This document shows positions 1 through 9,016 of a stretch of DNA of 64,000 nt, piece after piece; position 1 is the first letter of the stretch; every line of letters starts with the position of its first letter. This DNA is from Granulosicoccus sp036478595. Its GTDB lineage: Bacteria > Pseudomonadota > Gammaproteobacteria > Granulosicoccales > Granulosicoccaceae. The position numbers and the translations under genes are program-made. The stretch spans positions 1 to 64,000 of the forward strand of contig JAZGEF010000003.1 of the NCBI GenBank assembly GCA_036478595.1. The letters are read 5' to 3'. The notes under the pieces are model-generated. The model was not told where the DNA came from. It did not search any database and worked only from the letters and a program-made list of their open reading frames with translations.

Positions 1-393
1 CAATCACTGCGCAACGATAAAAAAAGCTTCAACACCGTACGCAAGTTATCACCCACACGCTTCCGCTATCGAATCCTTGATGCTCATGGGCGGGTAATAA
101 CGGGTCGTTCAAGCGATAAGTTTCAAGTTGATGTGCAAAATCGCTCTCTGGTTGATGCAAACCAGTTAACAAATCAATCAGTACATCACTTACGTAACAA
201 TTCAATTGCAGAAACGATTGACTCTACACGCGTAGATCAAAATGACACTTCGCGTGCAGACACCTTTGACCCTGCATGCGCAAATGCTAACGAATCAACA
301 CTGACACACATTGATCACTATTCAACTATGCATGCCCCGGCATTCACCTGTGAAACGCCTTCAATCTATGGAATGACTGACTTGGGCTGTTAG
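1..393 (+). CDS. C-terminal part of an unrecognised protein
   Basis: The frame starting at base 1 is open without a stop to the TAG at 391-393, so the window holds the last 130 codons of a longer gene whose start lies to the left. The first part (RYRILDAHGRVITG) looks like a small folded beta segment. The rest is polar, rich in Asn, Asp, Thr and Ser, and looks poorly ordered. A GTG at 133 could in principle start a short ORF, but the upstream codons are open and read like protein, so a truncated longer gene is preferred. No family recognised. Confidence 0.5.
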   Translation, partial: QSLRNDKKSFNTVRKLSPTRFRYRILDAHGRVITGRSSDKFQVDVQNRSLVDANQLTNQSVHHLRNNSIAETIDSTRVDQNDTSRADTFDPACANANESTLTHIDHYSTMHAPAFTCETPSIYGMTDLGC

Positions 394-431
394 CGACTAG
401 CAGTTCATGATGTTGAAATCCCTGTTTGCGA

Positions 432-626
432 TTAGCTTGAATTGCGTTTTCGCAATGCACACTGATTAAGTATTGCGCATTTTTCTTCATCGCTGCGATT
501 ACCCCACCCCACAATCTCATCAATCGCTCTGTAATAGCCTAGGCAGATATCTTCGGTGTTCAGGCAGCACTCTTTAATGTAGTGGGATGGATATTTGCCC
601 GTAGTATTTTCTTCGTTTGTGGTCAC
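432..626 (-). CDS. DUF1289 family small protein
   Basis: A 64-residue protein with the DUF1289 pattern: a Cys pair near residues 20-21 (KECCLN), then DICLGYYRAIDEI and a Trp-Gly pair, then a short helix with an acidic, Lys-rich run. Family members usually carry C-x-G-C-x-R; here the second Cys is Tyr (CLGYYR), so a classical four-Cys metal site may be incomplete. The family's function is not established, though iron-sulfur or zinc binding is often suggested. The start is GTG at 626, forced by an in-frame stop just upstream. It lies 18 bases downstream of the FosA-like gene on the same strand and may be cotranscribed with it. Confidence 0.6.
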   Translation of the reverse strand: MTTNEENTTGKYPSHYIKECCLNTEDICLGYYRAIDEIVGWGNRSDEEKCAILNQCALRKRNSS

Positions 627-644
627 TTATGACACCAATCAACC

Positions 645-1046
645 CTAGCTTAGGAGTGTCCAACCGGAATATGGATTCGATCGGAGTGATTCCAAACGGC
701 TTGCCAAATTGCCATTATGCAGTTCTAGTTTATGACCATCCAGGTCAAGAAAATAATACGAAGAACCCTCACTAGCATTAGTTTTCCAGCAAACGGCGCC
801 TGCATTTTTTATACGATCGACACCTTCATCGAACTTATTCTCATCAATACTGAACGCGTAGTGGGTGTAGTCTTTAGCTGGGGACGTAGGCTCGAGCGAC
901 AGACATAACCATAGATCCTCAGCACTTAAATAAGCACCCTTATCCCAACGACCTTCCGGCTTGAAACCAAGCACATCAACATAGAACTCTAAAGATCGTT
1001 CAAGATCGCTTACCGTTATTGTTAAATGATTAAGGCCAGTGATCAT
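645..1046 (-). CDS. fosA: FosA-like glutathione/thiol transferase (VOC family)
   Basis: A 133-residue vicinal-oxygen-chelate protein that follows FosA closely along its whole length. FosA adds glutathione to the epoxide of fosfomycin using Mn2+ and K+. Expected metal ligands are present: His7 (GLNHLT), His62 (DYTHYAF) and Glu108 (HKLELH). The potassium-loop region SEGSSYYFLD, Thr9, Lys88 and the C-terminal Arg region (RSNPYSG) are also kept. The ATG at 1046 is preferred over a GTG at 1073, because it gives the usual MxxGLNHLT start. The start overlaps the end of the NYN gene. Activity on fosfomycin rather than another epoxide is inferred from the conserved site. Confidence 0.8.
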   Translation of the reverse strand: MITGLNHLTITVSDLERSLEFYVDVLGFKPEGRWDKGAYLSAEDLWLCLSLEPTSPAKDYTHYAFSIDENKFDEGVDRIKNAGAVCWKTNASEGSSYYFLDLDGHKLELHNGNLASRLESLRSNPYSGWTLLS

Positions 1047-1069
1047 GTCGCATTGCCGTTTTGTTTCAG

Positions 1070-1546
1070 TCACTTTAGTAAGAGCGATTGATCAATAGGT
1101 ATAAATTCGCTTGCTGCATCGACTAGAGACTTGGCCGTTAACGCAGCAACACCATACACCTCAACCCGCTTACCTTTGTCATCACGGACTTTGCTGGCGA
1201 GACGATCAAAATCCCCATCCCCTGATACCAAAACTATCACGTCAGCACTGTTATAATATTCCATAACATCTATGGTAATACCGACATCCCAATCACCCTT
1301 CGCAGAACCGTCCTTACGTTGTATAAAAGGTTTGAGTTTAACTTCAAATCCGATAGCCCTTAATATATTTTGAAATTCGCGCTGCTTCTGATCGCCTCGA
1401 TCAATTGCGTAGGCAACCGCCTTAACTACTTTCCTGCCGTCGGTGACATTTGACCAAAACTTGTTGTAATCAAAATTTCTATCGAATGTTTGTTTTGCTG
1501 TGTAGTAAACGTTCTGCACATCAACGAAAATCGAGACTTTTTCCAT
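1070..1546 (-). CDS. NYN domain (LabA/DUF88-type) putative ribonuclease
   Basis: A 158-residue protein made of a single NYN domain, a PIN-like fold in which conserved Asp residues bind the metal used for RNA cleavage. Visible motifs are IFVDVQNVYY at the N-terminus (first Asp), GDWDVGITIDVME in the middle (acidic pair) and VLVSGDGDFDRLA (the SGDxDF signature). It continues to the C-terminus with no extra domain such as OST-HTH. The ATG at 1546 is chosen because the family begins with the first beta strand at this point. An upstream in-frame start at 1570 would add eight unrelated residues. The gene overlaps the FosA-like gene region downstream, suggesting one transcript. The RNA target is unknown. 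Confidence 0.8.
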   Translation of the reverse strand: MEKVSIFVDVQNVYYTAKQTFDRNFDYNKFWSNVTDGRKVVKAVAYAIDRGDQKQREFQNILRAIGFEVKLKPFIQRKDGSAKGDWDVGITIDVMEYYNSADVIVLVSGDGDFDRLASKVRDDKGKRVEVYGVAALTAKSLVDAASEFIPIDQSLLLK

Positions 1547-1748
1547 CACGTGATATTCACCAATGCCCAATCGTTGTACCCATATTTTAGTATTTTCACT
1601 TGCCGCTCTATCGTATGCGCACGCTGGGAGAAGTTAGCACGGCAAAGATTAAGGATGATTCAAGGAGAATTTATTAGGGAGATCTGAAAAGGCTCGCCGG
1701 CACTAGATACACCGGCAAGACGATTAAGATAGTTCGAATACAGGTAAG

Positions 1749-2840
1749 CTACTTAGGCAACGTTCCCTGTACGCCTTCTACATAGAAATCCATACCGAGT
1801 AGTGTGCCGTCATCAATGTTGGTGCCTTCTTCTGCAACTACTTTTCCATTTTGATCCATGATTGGACCCTGGAACGGATGCAGTGAGCCATCTACGATGC
1901 TTTCTTTGATCACGTCAGCAGCCGCTTTTACGTCATCAGGAACCATTGCGCCGTACTCTGGAAAATCAACCATTCCGCTATCAATGCCAGCCCAGACATC
2001 TTCAGATTTCCAGCTTCCGTCCATTGCTGCGAGAGTACGTTCTACATAGTACTTGTCCCAGTTATCGATAATGGCGGTGAGCTGAGCATCAGGTGCAAAC
2101 GCTGACATATCAGATGCTTGACCGAAGCCCATCACGCCACGCTCTTGAGCCACTTGTAACGGCGCTGGTGAATCAGTGTGCTGCGTAACGATATCAACGC
2201 CTTGATCGATGAGCGCTTTGGCAGCATCGGCTTCTTTACCAGGATCGTACCAGCTATTAACCCAAACAACTTTAACCGTTGCTTCAGGATTGACTTTACG
2301 CATAGCGATGGTAAAGGCATTAATTCCACGCACTACCTCAGGGATAGGGAACGACGCAATATAACCAACAGTGCCTGTCTTGGTCATCATGCCGGCTATG
2401 GTGCCCAAAACGGCGCGTCCTTCGTAGAATCGTGCAGAGTAAGTTGATACGTTATCACCGCGCTTGTAACCGGTTGCGTGTTCAAATTTTACTTTTGGAA
2501 ATGCCTTGGCAACTTTGACCGTTGGGTTCATGTAACCAAACGACGTAGTGAAGATTAAGTCGTGACCGCTTGAGGCGAGCTTACGTATTACGCGCTCCGC
2601 ATCTGCACCTTCAGGCACACTTTCTACAAATGTAGTGGCGACCTTGTCGCCAAATTCAGCTTCGATCGCTTGACGACCGATATCGTGGCGGTATGTCCAA
2701 CCATGATCCCCTACTGGGCCAACGTAAACAAAGCCGATCTTAAATGGATCGTCGGCGGAAAGGATTCCGCTAAAGGTTGTAAGTAATAAACCAGTGGCTG
2801 CTGCCAACAGTTTTTTAGCGAGAACGGTTTTACGAAACAT
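1749..2840 (-). CDS. BMP family ABC transporter substrate-binding protein (nucleoside/purine)
   Basis: A 363-residue periplasmic binding protein of the BmpA/Med/PnrA type, which captures nucleosides or related purines for an ABC importer. A signal peptide covers about residues 1-29, ending near SADDPF. The mature start KIGFVYVGPVGDHGWTYRHD is the classical BMP opening, and GYIASFPIPEVVRGINAFT and DMSAFAPD follow as expected. No lipobox is seen, so it is probably soluble in the periplasm. GGAGAAG lies just upstream of the ATG. It is followed leftward by the intergenic tail and preceded by its two permeases and ATPase, so the four genes form one transport operon. Confidence 0.9.
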   Translation of the reverse strand: MFRKTVLAKKLLAAATGLLLTTFSGILSADDPFKIGFVYVGPVGDHGWTYRHDIGRQAIEAEFGDKVATTFVESVPEGADAERVIRKLASSGHDLIFTTSFGYMNPTVKVAKAFPKVKFEHATGYKRGDNVSTYSARFYEGRAVLGTIAGMMTKTGTVGYIASFPIPEVVRGINAFTIAMRKVNPEATVKVVWVNSWYDPGKEADAAKALIDQGVDIVTQHTDSPAPLQVAQERGVMGFGQASDMSAFAPDAQLTAIIDNWDKYYVERTLAAMDGSWKSEDVWAGIDSGMVDFPEYGAMVPDDVKAAADVIKESIVDGSLHPFQGPIMDQNGKVVAEEGTNIDDGTLLGMDFYVEGVQGTLPK

Positions 2841-2882
2841 CTGCTTCTCCGAAGTATTGTTGCACGGGAGTCGTACTCCCGC

Positions 2883-3809
2883 TTATGTTGTTGGATGAAA
2901 GGCTTTTCCAATGCTGGCCGGCGCATTACGCCGTATTTTTCCGTGATCGCGTGATATAAGTACGAGCACTATGATCGTTGCCAAATAGGGTAGCATTGAC
3001 ATCAGTTGGGATGGAATATTTATTGTTCCAGATGCCTGTGCGTGAAGCTGCAGGATACTGATTCCGCCAAATAAGTAGGCGCCAAATAGCACTCTGCTGG
3101 GCTGCCAGCTCGCAAAAACTACTAAAGCCAACGCAATCCAGCCACGGCCAGCACTCATATTCTCCACCCACATTGGCGCGTAAGCCATTGATAGGTAAGC
3201 TCCTGCTAAGCCAGCACAGCCACCTCCAAACATCGTCGCCAAATAGCGCACCCGGATTACCGGGTAACCCAGGGCGTGAGCAGCATCGTGCGAATCGCCC
3301 ACCGCCCTTAAAATTAGACCCGCTCTAGTGCGTCTCAAAAACCATGAAACAGCAATGACCAAGGCAATCGAACAGTAAACAAGTATATCGTGGCTAAACA
3401 AGATTCTGCCCAACACAGGGATTTGTGAAAGAACCGGGATTTGCACATTGGGCAATCCTTCGTAAGCTACACCGATTAATGGTTGACCGATCAAGGCACT
3501 AACACCAACACCGAATATGGTGAGCGCTAAGCCGGTTGCAACTTGAGACGACTGTAGGTTAAGCGTAAGAAACGCAAAGATCAGTGCCAACATAACGCCA
3601 GCAAACATGCCTGCAAGCACGCCCAATGTTGCACTACCCGTTACGTGTACGGCAGTGAAACTACTGACAGCACCCACTAGCATCATGCCTTCGACACCTA
3701 AATTAAGTACGCCGGATTTTTCGACTACCAGCTCGCCGATAGCAGCAAACACTAACGGCGTTGCTGCAGTGATAATGGTCAAGATTGCCAACAGAATAGT
3801 TTCGTTCAT
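2883..3809 (-). CDS. ABC transporter permease, BMP/nucleoside importer subunit (NupC/YufQ-like)
   Basis: A 308-residue integral membrane permease of the BPD_transp_2 family with about eight to ten hydrophobic segments. The opening (LAILTIITAATPLVFAAIGE) and the segment EKSGVLNLGVEGMMLVGA carry the family's conserved glycine-rich cytoplasmic coupling region. Its start overlaps the end of the upstream permease by four bases (ATGA-type), which indicates translational coupling. Together with the second permease it forms the transmembrane channel of the importer whose binding protein is encoded just downstream. Confidence 0.88.
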   Translation of the reverse strand: MNETILLAILTIITAATPLVFAAIGELVVEKSGVLNLGVEGMMLVGAVSSFTAVHVTGSATLGVLAGMFAGVMLALIFAFLTLNLQSSQVATGLALTIFGVGVSALIGQPLIGVAYEGLPNVQIPVLSQIPVLGRILFSHDILVYCSIALVIAVSWFLRRTRAGLILRAVGDSHDAAHALGYPVIRVRYLATMFGGGCAGLAGAYLSMAYAPMWVENMSAGRGWIALALVVFASWQPSRVLFGAYLFGGISILQLHAQASGTINIPSQLMSMLPYLATIIVLVLISRDHGKIRRNAPASIGKAFHPTT

Positions 3810-4873
3810 AGTTGGCCCCTTGCTTTGCGGACAATTTTAAAGTTGATAAGGACATCAGCTGCCAATAAGAAAAACAGCAGCAAACCTTGAAACACACCAG
3901 TGACGGCTACAGGCAAATTTAGCGTTATTTGCGCAGACTCTCCACCAAGATACGACAGCGCCATGATAAGCCCGGCAAACAGTACACCAACCGGATGCAA
4001 CCTACCCAAAAACGCGACGATAATGGCTGTGAAACCATAGCCTGGCGATATCGTTGGCAGTAACTGCCCTATCGGCCCAGCCACTTCAAATAACCCAGCC
4101 AGCCCAGCTAAGCCGCCGGTTAACAGTAACGAAAACCAGATTAAACGTTTTTGCCCAAACCCTGCGTACGCCCCCGCACGAGGAGCGGCACCGTTAACCT
4201 TTAAAGCAAAACCCAACATGGTGCGTGATAACAGCACCCAACCCGCCACCACTACAAACAGCGCAATGATGGCACCGATATGCAAGCGGGTACCTTCCAT
4301 GACGATCGGTAACAGTGCAGCATCATGAAATAAACGGGACTCAGGGAAGTTGTATCCATCCGGATCGCGGAGTGCACCGTGCACTAAAAAGCTCAGCAAC
4401 AATCCCGCGACGTAAGTGAGCATTAAGCTGGTGAGGATTTCGTTTGCATTGAAATGAGTTTTTAACAGCGCCGGTATTGCAGCCCACAGCATGCCACCAA
4501 TAACACCAGCCATCATCATTAAGGGCATCACATACCAGGCGTCAATCTCGTAAAAATACAACGCCACTGCACCGCCAAAAATACCACCTAAAATTAATTG
4601 ACCTTCGGCACCTATATTCCATACCTGAGCCCTAAAACCAATCGATAGGCCAACAGCAATCAGAATCAATGGCGCAGCCTTTACGCCCAGCTCAGACAAG
4701 CCGTAGAGAGTACTAATGGGTTCGATAAAAAAAGCATGAAATGCTTGACCAACCGGCACACCAAGTATTGCAAATAACACCAGGCCCGATAGCAGCGTTA
4801 AACACAACGCGATAACAGGAGCCAGGTATCCCATAAGCTTTGATGGCATGGCACGCGGTTGCAAGCTGATCAT
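3806..4873 (-). CDS. ABC transporter permease, BMP/nucleoside importer subunit (NupB/YufP-like)
   Basis: A 355-residue membrane protein of the BPD_transp_2 family. The hallmark WNIGAEGQLILGGIFG is in the first half, and the rest is alternating hydrophobic helices and short polar loops. The ATG at 4873 (MISLQPRAMPSK) is preferred over the longer open frame to 4990, because the extra residues are hydrophilic, unlike the family, and lie wholly inside the ATPase gene. With this start the gene overlaps the ATPase stop as ATGA, the same coupling seen with the next permease. Partner of the second permease and the double ATPase. Confidence 0.87.
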   Translation of the reverse strand: MISLQPRAMPSKLMGYLAPVIALCLTLLSGLVLFAILGVPVGQAFHAFFIEPISTLYGLSELGVKAAPLILIAVGLSIGFRAQVWNIGAEGQLILGGIFGGAVALYFYEIDAWYVMPLMMMAGVIGGMLWAAIPALLKTHFNANEILTSLMLTYVAGLLLSFLVHGALRDPDGYNFPESRLFHDAALLPIVMEGTRLHIGAIIALFVVVAGWVLLSRTMLGFALKVNGAAPRAGAYAGFGQKRLIWFSLLLTGGLAGLAGLFEVAGPIGQLLPTISPGYGFTAIIVAFLGRLHPVGVLFAGLIMALSYLGGESAQITLNLPVAVTGVFQGLLLFFLLAADVLINFKIVRKARGQL

Positions 4874-6405
4874 GCTGATGCCTCTAGCGTTGCGCCACCC
4901 ATTAACAATCCCACTTGTTGCACGGTAACTGCATTGGTAGCGTAGGCATCGGATAACCGCCCTGCGCACAAAGCGGAGATACGATCGCACAAGTGCATGA
5001 GTTCATCCAGATCTTGCGATATAAGCAACACAGCGGAGCCGCTCTCTGCCAATGCACGTAGCGCTTTATGGATAGCTGCCGCTGCGCCCGCATCGACACC
5101 CCACGTTGGTTGAGACACAACCAATACATCTGGGTTTTGCAATATTTCGCGACCGACAATGAATTTTTGCAAGTTACCACCGGACAAACTAGACGCCATC
5201 GCATCAGGGCCAGAACATTGCACATTAAATTGTTCAATTATTGTCGCCGCGAATCGGCGACCAGCGGCTTGGCTGACTAAACCATACGATGTCATCGGCA
5301 TACGGTGATGCGCCGTGAGCAACACGTTCTCTGTTAGCGACATGCTCGGCACTGCCGCATGCCCGAGGCGTTCCTCAGGCACACAACACAAGCCATGTTG
5401 GCGACGTGCTCCAGCGCCAGCAGTAGTGACATTAAGCCCATTAACCACAATTGAAGAAGGCTCTACAGGCATGACTTCGCCAGCGATCAATCGCAATAGC
5501 TCATCTTGACCATTCCCGGCAACACCAGCTACGCCAAGCAGCTCACCTTGTTTTAAATCCAAATTCACGTCTTGTATTGATATGCCTGTGCTATCGCTGG
5601 CCGGGTAATTCAATCTACTTAGCTGCATATGTGTTGTATTGTTTGCACTTGAAACGCGCGGTGCAACATCGCTCAGCTCATCACCCATCATTAAGGCTGC
5701 AAGGCTGCGGGCGGATTCAACAGCGGGGTTAGCACTGGCGACACGTTTACCACCTCGAAGAATGGTTGCCTTATCACACAGTGCTTTTATCTCTTCGAGC
5801 TTATGACTGATATATAAAATCGCAACACCTTCGGATGCCAAACGCTTAAGCGTGACAAATAATTGGTTAACTTCTTGTGGTGTTAAAACGGAGGTGGGTT
5901 CATCCATAATCAGTAGGCGGGGATCTTGTAGCAAACAGCGCACAATTTCTATCCGTTGCCGCTCGCCTACTGACAGCGAATAAACCGAGCGATCGGGATC
6001 CAACGGTAAGCCATAACGTTCCGACACTTCACGAATACGCAAATGCAGAGCGGCACTAGCATCTACAGCCATGCCTAGCGCGATGTTTTCAAGCACAGTG
6101 AGGGAATCAAATAAGGAGAAGTGTTGAAACACCATCGCGATACCCAAGTCGCGAGCAATCGCAGGGCTAGCGATGTTGACTTGCTCTCCTTGCCATTCAA
6201 TATGGCCAGAATCACGCTGCAACAAGCCATACAGAATTTTTACGAGCGTACTCTTGCCTGCGCCGTTTTCACCAAGCAAAGCATGGATTTCACCCGCCGC
6301 CAGATTAAGGTCGACGGCATCATTGGCAAGGCAACCAGGATATAGTTTGCTGATGGCCTGCATCGATACCAATAGGGTATCTGAGCGTGGGGCGAAGTCT
6401 GGCAT
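4870..6405 (-). CDS. ABC transporter ATP-binding protein with two ABC domains (BMP/nucleoside importer)
   Basis: A roughly 511-residue protein with two ATP-binding cassettes in tandem, as in sugar and nucleoside importers. The first is complete: Walker A GENGAGKST, Q-loop VFQHFSLF, signature SVGERQRIE and Walker B LLIMDEPTS. The second is degenerate at the ATP site: the P-loop region reads GVAGNGQDE and the Walker B region VLVVSQPTWGVD lacks the usual Asp-Glu, although the signature LSGGNLQKF is kept. This asymmetry is common in the family. The start is uncertain: GTG 6417, ATG 6405 or ATG 6363; 6405 is given as the first ATG. The gene is divergent from guanine deaminase, with about 100 bases between them. 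Confidence 0.88.
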   Translation of the reverse strand: MPDFAPRSDTLLVSMQAISKLYPGCLANDAVDLNLAAGEIHALLGENGAGKSTLVKILYGLLQRDSGHIEWQGEQVNIASPAIARDLGIAMVFQHFSLFDSLTVLENIALGMAVDASAALHLRIREVSERYGLPLDPDRSVYSLSVGERQRIEIVRCLLQDPRLLIMDEPTSVLTPQEVNQLFVTLKRLASEGVAILYISHKLEEIKALCDKATILRGGKRVASANPAVESARSLAALMMGDELSDVAPRVSSANNTTHMQLSRLNYPASDSTGISIQDVNLDLKQGELLGVAGVAGNGQDELLRLIAGEVMPVEPSSIVVNGLNVTTAGAGARRQHGLCCVPEERLGHAAVPSMSLTENVLLTAHHRMPMTSYGLVSQAAGRRFAATIIEQFNVQCSGPDAMASSLSGGNLQKFIVGREILQNPDVLVVSQPTWGVDAGAAAAIHKALRALAESGSAVLLISQDLDELMHLCDRISALCAGRLSDAYATNAVTVQQVGLLMGGATLEASA

Positions 6406-6506
6406 CAAAATACGCACAAAAGGCTAAATAGGTATCGATTTTAACTCAGCAAAATAAAAACTGCATTCCCGCTACATAATTGCCTTTCTATGATTAGACT
6501 AAGGAT

Positions 6507-7829
6507 ATGCAAAATAAGTCTTTACAAATTCGCTCAACCTTTGTTCATTGTCTGGCGGACCCTTCAATAGAGGACGCTGCAGTTGAACATTTGGCCGACG
6601 GCGTGCTAAGCATAGAAAACGGCCACGTTACATCGTTAGCCCAATTTGACCCAAGCATCCACAAGAACGAACAATATAACGACCCATATATTGACTTGCG
6701 TGGCAAGGTAATCGTGCCGGGTTTTGTTGATACCCATATCCACTATCCGCAGCTTGATATTATCGCCTCCTACGGCGAACAACTTTTACAATGGCTTGAA
6801 AAATACACCTTTCCTAAAGAGGCAAGCTTTGGTGATGAGGCGGTTGCAAGCAGCGCTGCAGAATTTTTTCTCGATGAATTGATTTCTAACGGCACAACCA
6901 CCGCGTTGGTATTTGGCACTACACATAAGGAGTCGGTTGAGGCTTTTTTTAACGCCGCGCTTAAGCGCAAGCTGCGCATGATTTGCGGCAAGGTGATGAT
7001 GGATCGTAATGCGCCGAATAACATTTGTGATACCCCTCAATCAGGCTATGACGACAGCAAAGCCTTAATCGAGAAATGGCACAACAAAGATCGCCTTGGC
7101 TACGCAGTAACACCTCGATTTGCACCCACCAGTAGCAGCGAACAACTTGCAATGGCCGGCAAGCTGTTGCGTGAATACCCTACCGTGCATTTGCACACAC
7201 ATATTTCTGAAAACCAGGATGAATGCGACTGGGTGGCAAAGCTATTCCCACAAAGCGATGATTATTTGAGCGTTTATGAAACCCATGGCTTAGTAAAAAA
7301 ACGCTCTGTGTTTGCGCACGGTTTGCACCTGTCGGACAGCGAATGGCAAAGGATAAGCGAAGCTGATGCAGCCGTTGCTCATTGTCCTTGCTCTAATCTA
7401 TTTATTGGCAGTGGTTTGTTTAATGCAAAAAAAGCCTTTGAGCATAAGGTGAACTGGGGATTGGGAAGCGACGTTGGCGGTGGGGATAGTTTTTCCTTGC
7501 TACGTGTTTGCAATGAAGCCTACAAAGTACAGCAACTGCAGGGAAATAAATTATCACCGTTGGATGCCCTGTACCGGGCAACACTGGGTGGCGCTGTGGC
7601 CCTGGACTTAGATCATCATATTGGTAATTTTGAAACCGGCAAGGAAGCTGATTTTGTCGTGCTAGATCCCCAAGCCACACCTTTACTAAAACGACGAAGC
7701 AATAGCATCAACTACTGGCAAGATCAATTGTTCGCTTTATTGATGCTGGGCGATGATCGCGCGGTGTACGACACTTATATCATGGGTCAATCTGTCAAGC
7801 GCAAGGCAACTATGCTCGATGACGTTTAA
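6507..7829 (+). CDS. guaD: Guanine deaminase
   Basis: A 440-residue amidohydrolase that converts guanine to xanthine and ammonia. Metal and substrate motifs appear in order: PGFVDTHIHYPQ (the HxH zinc ligands), LHTHISENQDE, AHGLHLSD, AHCPCSNLFIGSGLF and GLGSDVGGG (the catalytic Asp). Length is typical. AAGGA lies only one base before the ATG at 6507, which is tighter than usual. The gene is divergent from the BMP-type importer, so import of guanine or guanosine and deamination are probably one purine-scavenging unit. Its last codons overlap the convergent reductase gene by four bases. Confidence 0.93.
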   Translation: MQNKSLQIRSTFVHCLADPSIEDAAVEHLADGVLSIENGHVTSLAQFDPSIHKNEQYNDPYIDLRGKVIVPGFVDTHIHYPQLDIIASYGEQLLQWLEKYTFPKEASFGDEAVASSAAEFFLDELISNGTTTALVFGTTHKESVEAFFNAALKRKLRMICGKVMMDRNAPNNICDTPQSGYDDSKALIEKWHNKDRLGYAVTPRFAPTSSSEQLAMAGKLLREYPTVHLHTHISENQDECDWVAKLFPQSDDYLSVYETHGLVKKRSVFAHGLHLSDSEWQRISEADAAVAHCPCSNLFIGSGLFNAKKAFEHKVNWGLGSDVGGGDSFSLLRVCNEAYKVQQLQGNKLSPLDALYRATLGGAVALDLDHHIGNFETGKEADFVVLDPQATPLLKRRSNSINYWQDQLFALLMLGDDRAVYDTYIMGQSVKRKATMLDDV

Positions 7830-8860
7830 CTCGACGACACCCCTAAGCGGGCCTGCAGCTTAGGGCTGGTAGTAGTGTATTGGGTGTGGATTTTTGTATC
7901 GGGCTCAAACTGTTGCAAAATCGCATGAGCAGCCATTGCGTTTTCGTGAAACCCACTCAGGATTAGTTTCTTTTTGCCTTTATAGGTGTTGATATCGCCC
8001 ACAGCATAAATACCAGGCACAGTGGTTTCGAATGTTGCCAAATCAACCGCAATGGCTTTTTTCTCGATCTGCATCCCCCAGTTTTCTACCGGGCCAAGCT
8101 TTGGTGATAAACCAAAAAATACCAGCAGATGGTCAACGTCGACCCAGCGCTCTGTTTGGTTTTCATCACGCAGTTCAAACTTAACTTCTTTCAGAGTGTC
8201 ATCTACGGCTTTGTATTCTTTAAGCGCACCAAGTAACACCTCAACCTTTCCCTGCTCGCTTAAGGCCATTAGCTTGTCAACAGAGGCCTTTGCAGCACGA
8301 AATTTTTCAGTTCTGTTGACCACTGTTAGGCTCGCAGCTTGATCAGCAAGCGCTAGCGCCCAGTCAATAGCTGAGTCGCCGCCACCTAAAATAACCAGAT
8401 GTTTACCATGATGTTGTTCAGGCGTTTGCACACGATAAAACAATTGAGTTTTTTCAAAACGATCCATGCCCTCCACTCTTACCTTTACTGGTGTAAATGA
8501 TCCAGCACCTGCCGCTATCACTACGGCTCTACAATTGATTTGCAAACCATCCTCAGTGATGACAGAAAAATCGCCATCGCCGTTCTTTTTTACATCACTC
8601 ACAGCTTGATTAAAATGAAATACTGGATCAAAGGGTTCAATTTGTTTGAGCAAACGATCAGTTAGCTCTTGCCCAGTGCAAACGGGAATGGCAGGGATAT
8701 CGTAGATGGGCTTATCGGGATAAAGCTCAGTGCACTGGCCGCCGGCGTGAGGCAAGGCATCCACCAGATGCGCACTAATGCCGTGCAAGCCTAATTCGAA
8801 TACTTGAAACAAACCCACAGGGCCTGCACCAATAATGACGACGTCAGTACTGACAGTCAT
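7826..8860 (-). CDS. Ferredoxin/flavodoxin-NADP reductase, thioredoxin-reductase-like type
   Basis: A 344-residue FAD/NAD(P) two-domain oxidoreductase of the YumC-like family, which moves electrons between NADPH and ferredoxin or flavodoxin. The FAD-binding motif is VVIIGAGPVGLFQ at the N-terminus, and the NAD(P)-binding motif is HLVILGGGDSAIDWALAL near the middle. The second FAD motif is IYAVGDINTY near the C-terminus. There is no CxxC redox pair, which separates it from true thioredoxin reductase. The ATG at 8860 is preferred to TTG 8884 because AAGGA sits about ten bases upstream of it. The aldehyde:ferredoxin oxidoreductase at 48.6 kb would need such a ferredoxin partner, but no link is shown. 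Confidence 0.85.
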   Translation of the reverse strand: MTVSTDVVIIGAGPVGLFQVFELGLHGISAHLVDALPHAGGQCTELYPDKPIYDIPAIPVCTGQELTDRLLKQIEPFDPVFHFNQAVSDVKKNGDGDFSVITEDGLQINCRAVVIAAGAGSFTPVKVRVEGMDRFEKTQLFYRVQTPEQHHGKHLVILGGGDSAIDWALALADQAASLTVVNRTEKFRAAKASVDKLMALSEQGKVEVLLGALKEYKAVDDTLKEVKFELRDENQTERWVDVDHLLVFFGLSPKLGPVENWGMQIEKKAIAVDLATFETTVPGIYAVGDINTYKGKKKLILSGFHENAMAAHAILQQFEPDTKIHTQYTTTSPKLQARLGVSSS

Positions 8861-8940
8861 AACCGCGCATCCTTCTTTATACAACGTGTACGAACCGTAC
8901 GATGCACCAACTATACCGCGAATTTACAAACCGTGTAACG

Positions 8941-8969
8941 CGCAAGGCCCGCGTAAAGCGGGCCTTGCG
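8941..8969 (-). terminator. Perfect 12-bp hairpin downstream of barrel protein gene
   Basis: CGCAAGGCCCGC at 8941-8952 pairs exactly with GCGGGCCTTGCG at 8958-8969 around a GTAAA loop. It lies between the 3' end of the barrel-protein gene and the reductase start, both on the minus strand. No T-run follows on either strand, so it may be a transcript-end or processing hairpin rather than a classical intrinsic terminator. Confidence 0.5.
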
Positions 8970-9016
8970 AACAACGTTTGACAATGGTTACTACAATCAG
9001 CTGCGTGCCACTAATT

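Noticed and set aside
1490..1687. Plus-strand 65-aa frame overlapping the NYN gene start
   Set aside because: Half lies antisense to the NYN gene and the composition is random-looking.
4874..4990. Longer N-terminus for the NupB-like permease
   Set aside because: The extra 39 residues are basic and polar, unlike the family, and the ATGA overlap at 4873 gives a clear start.
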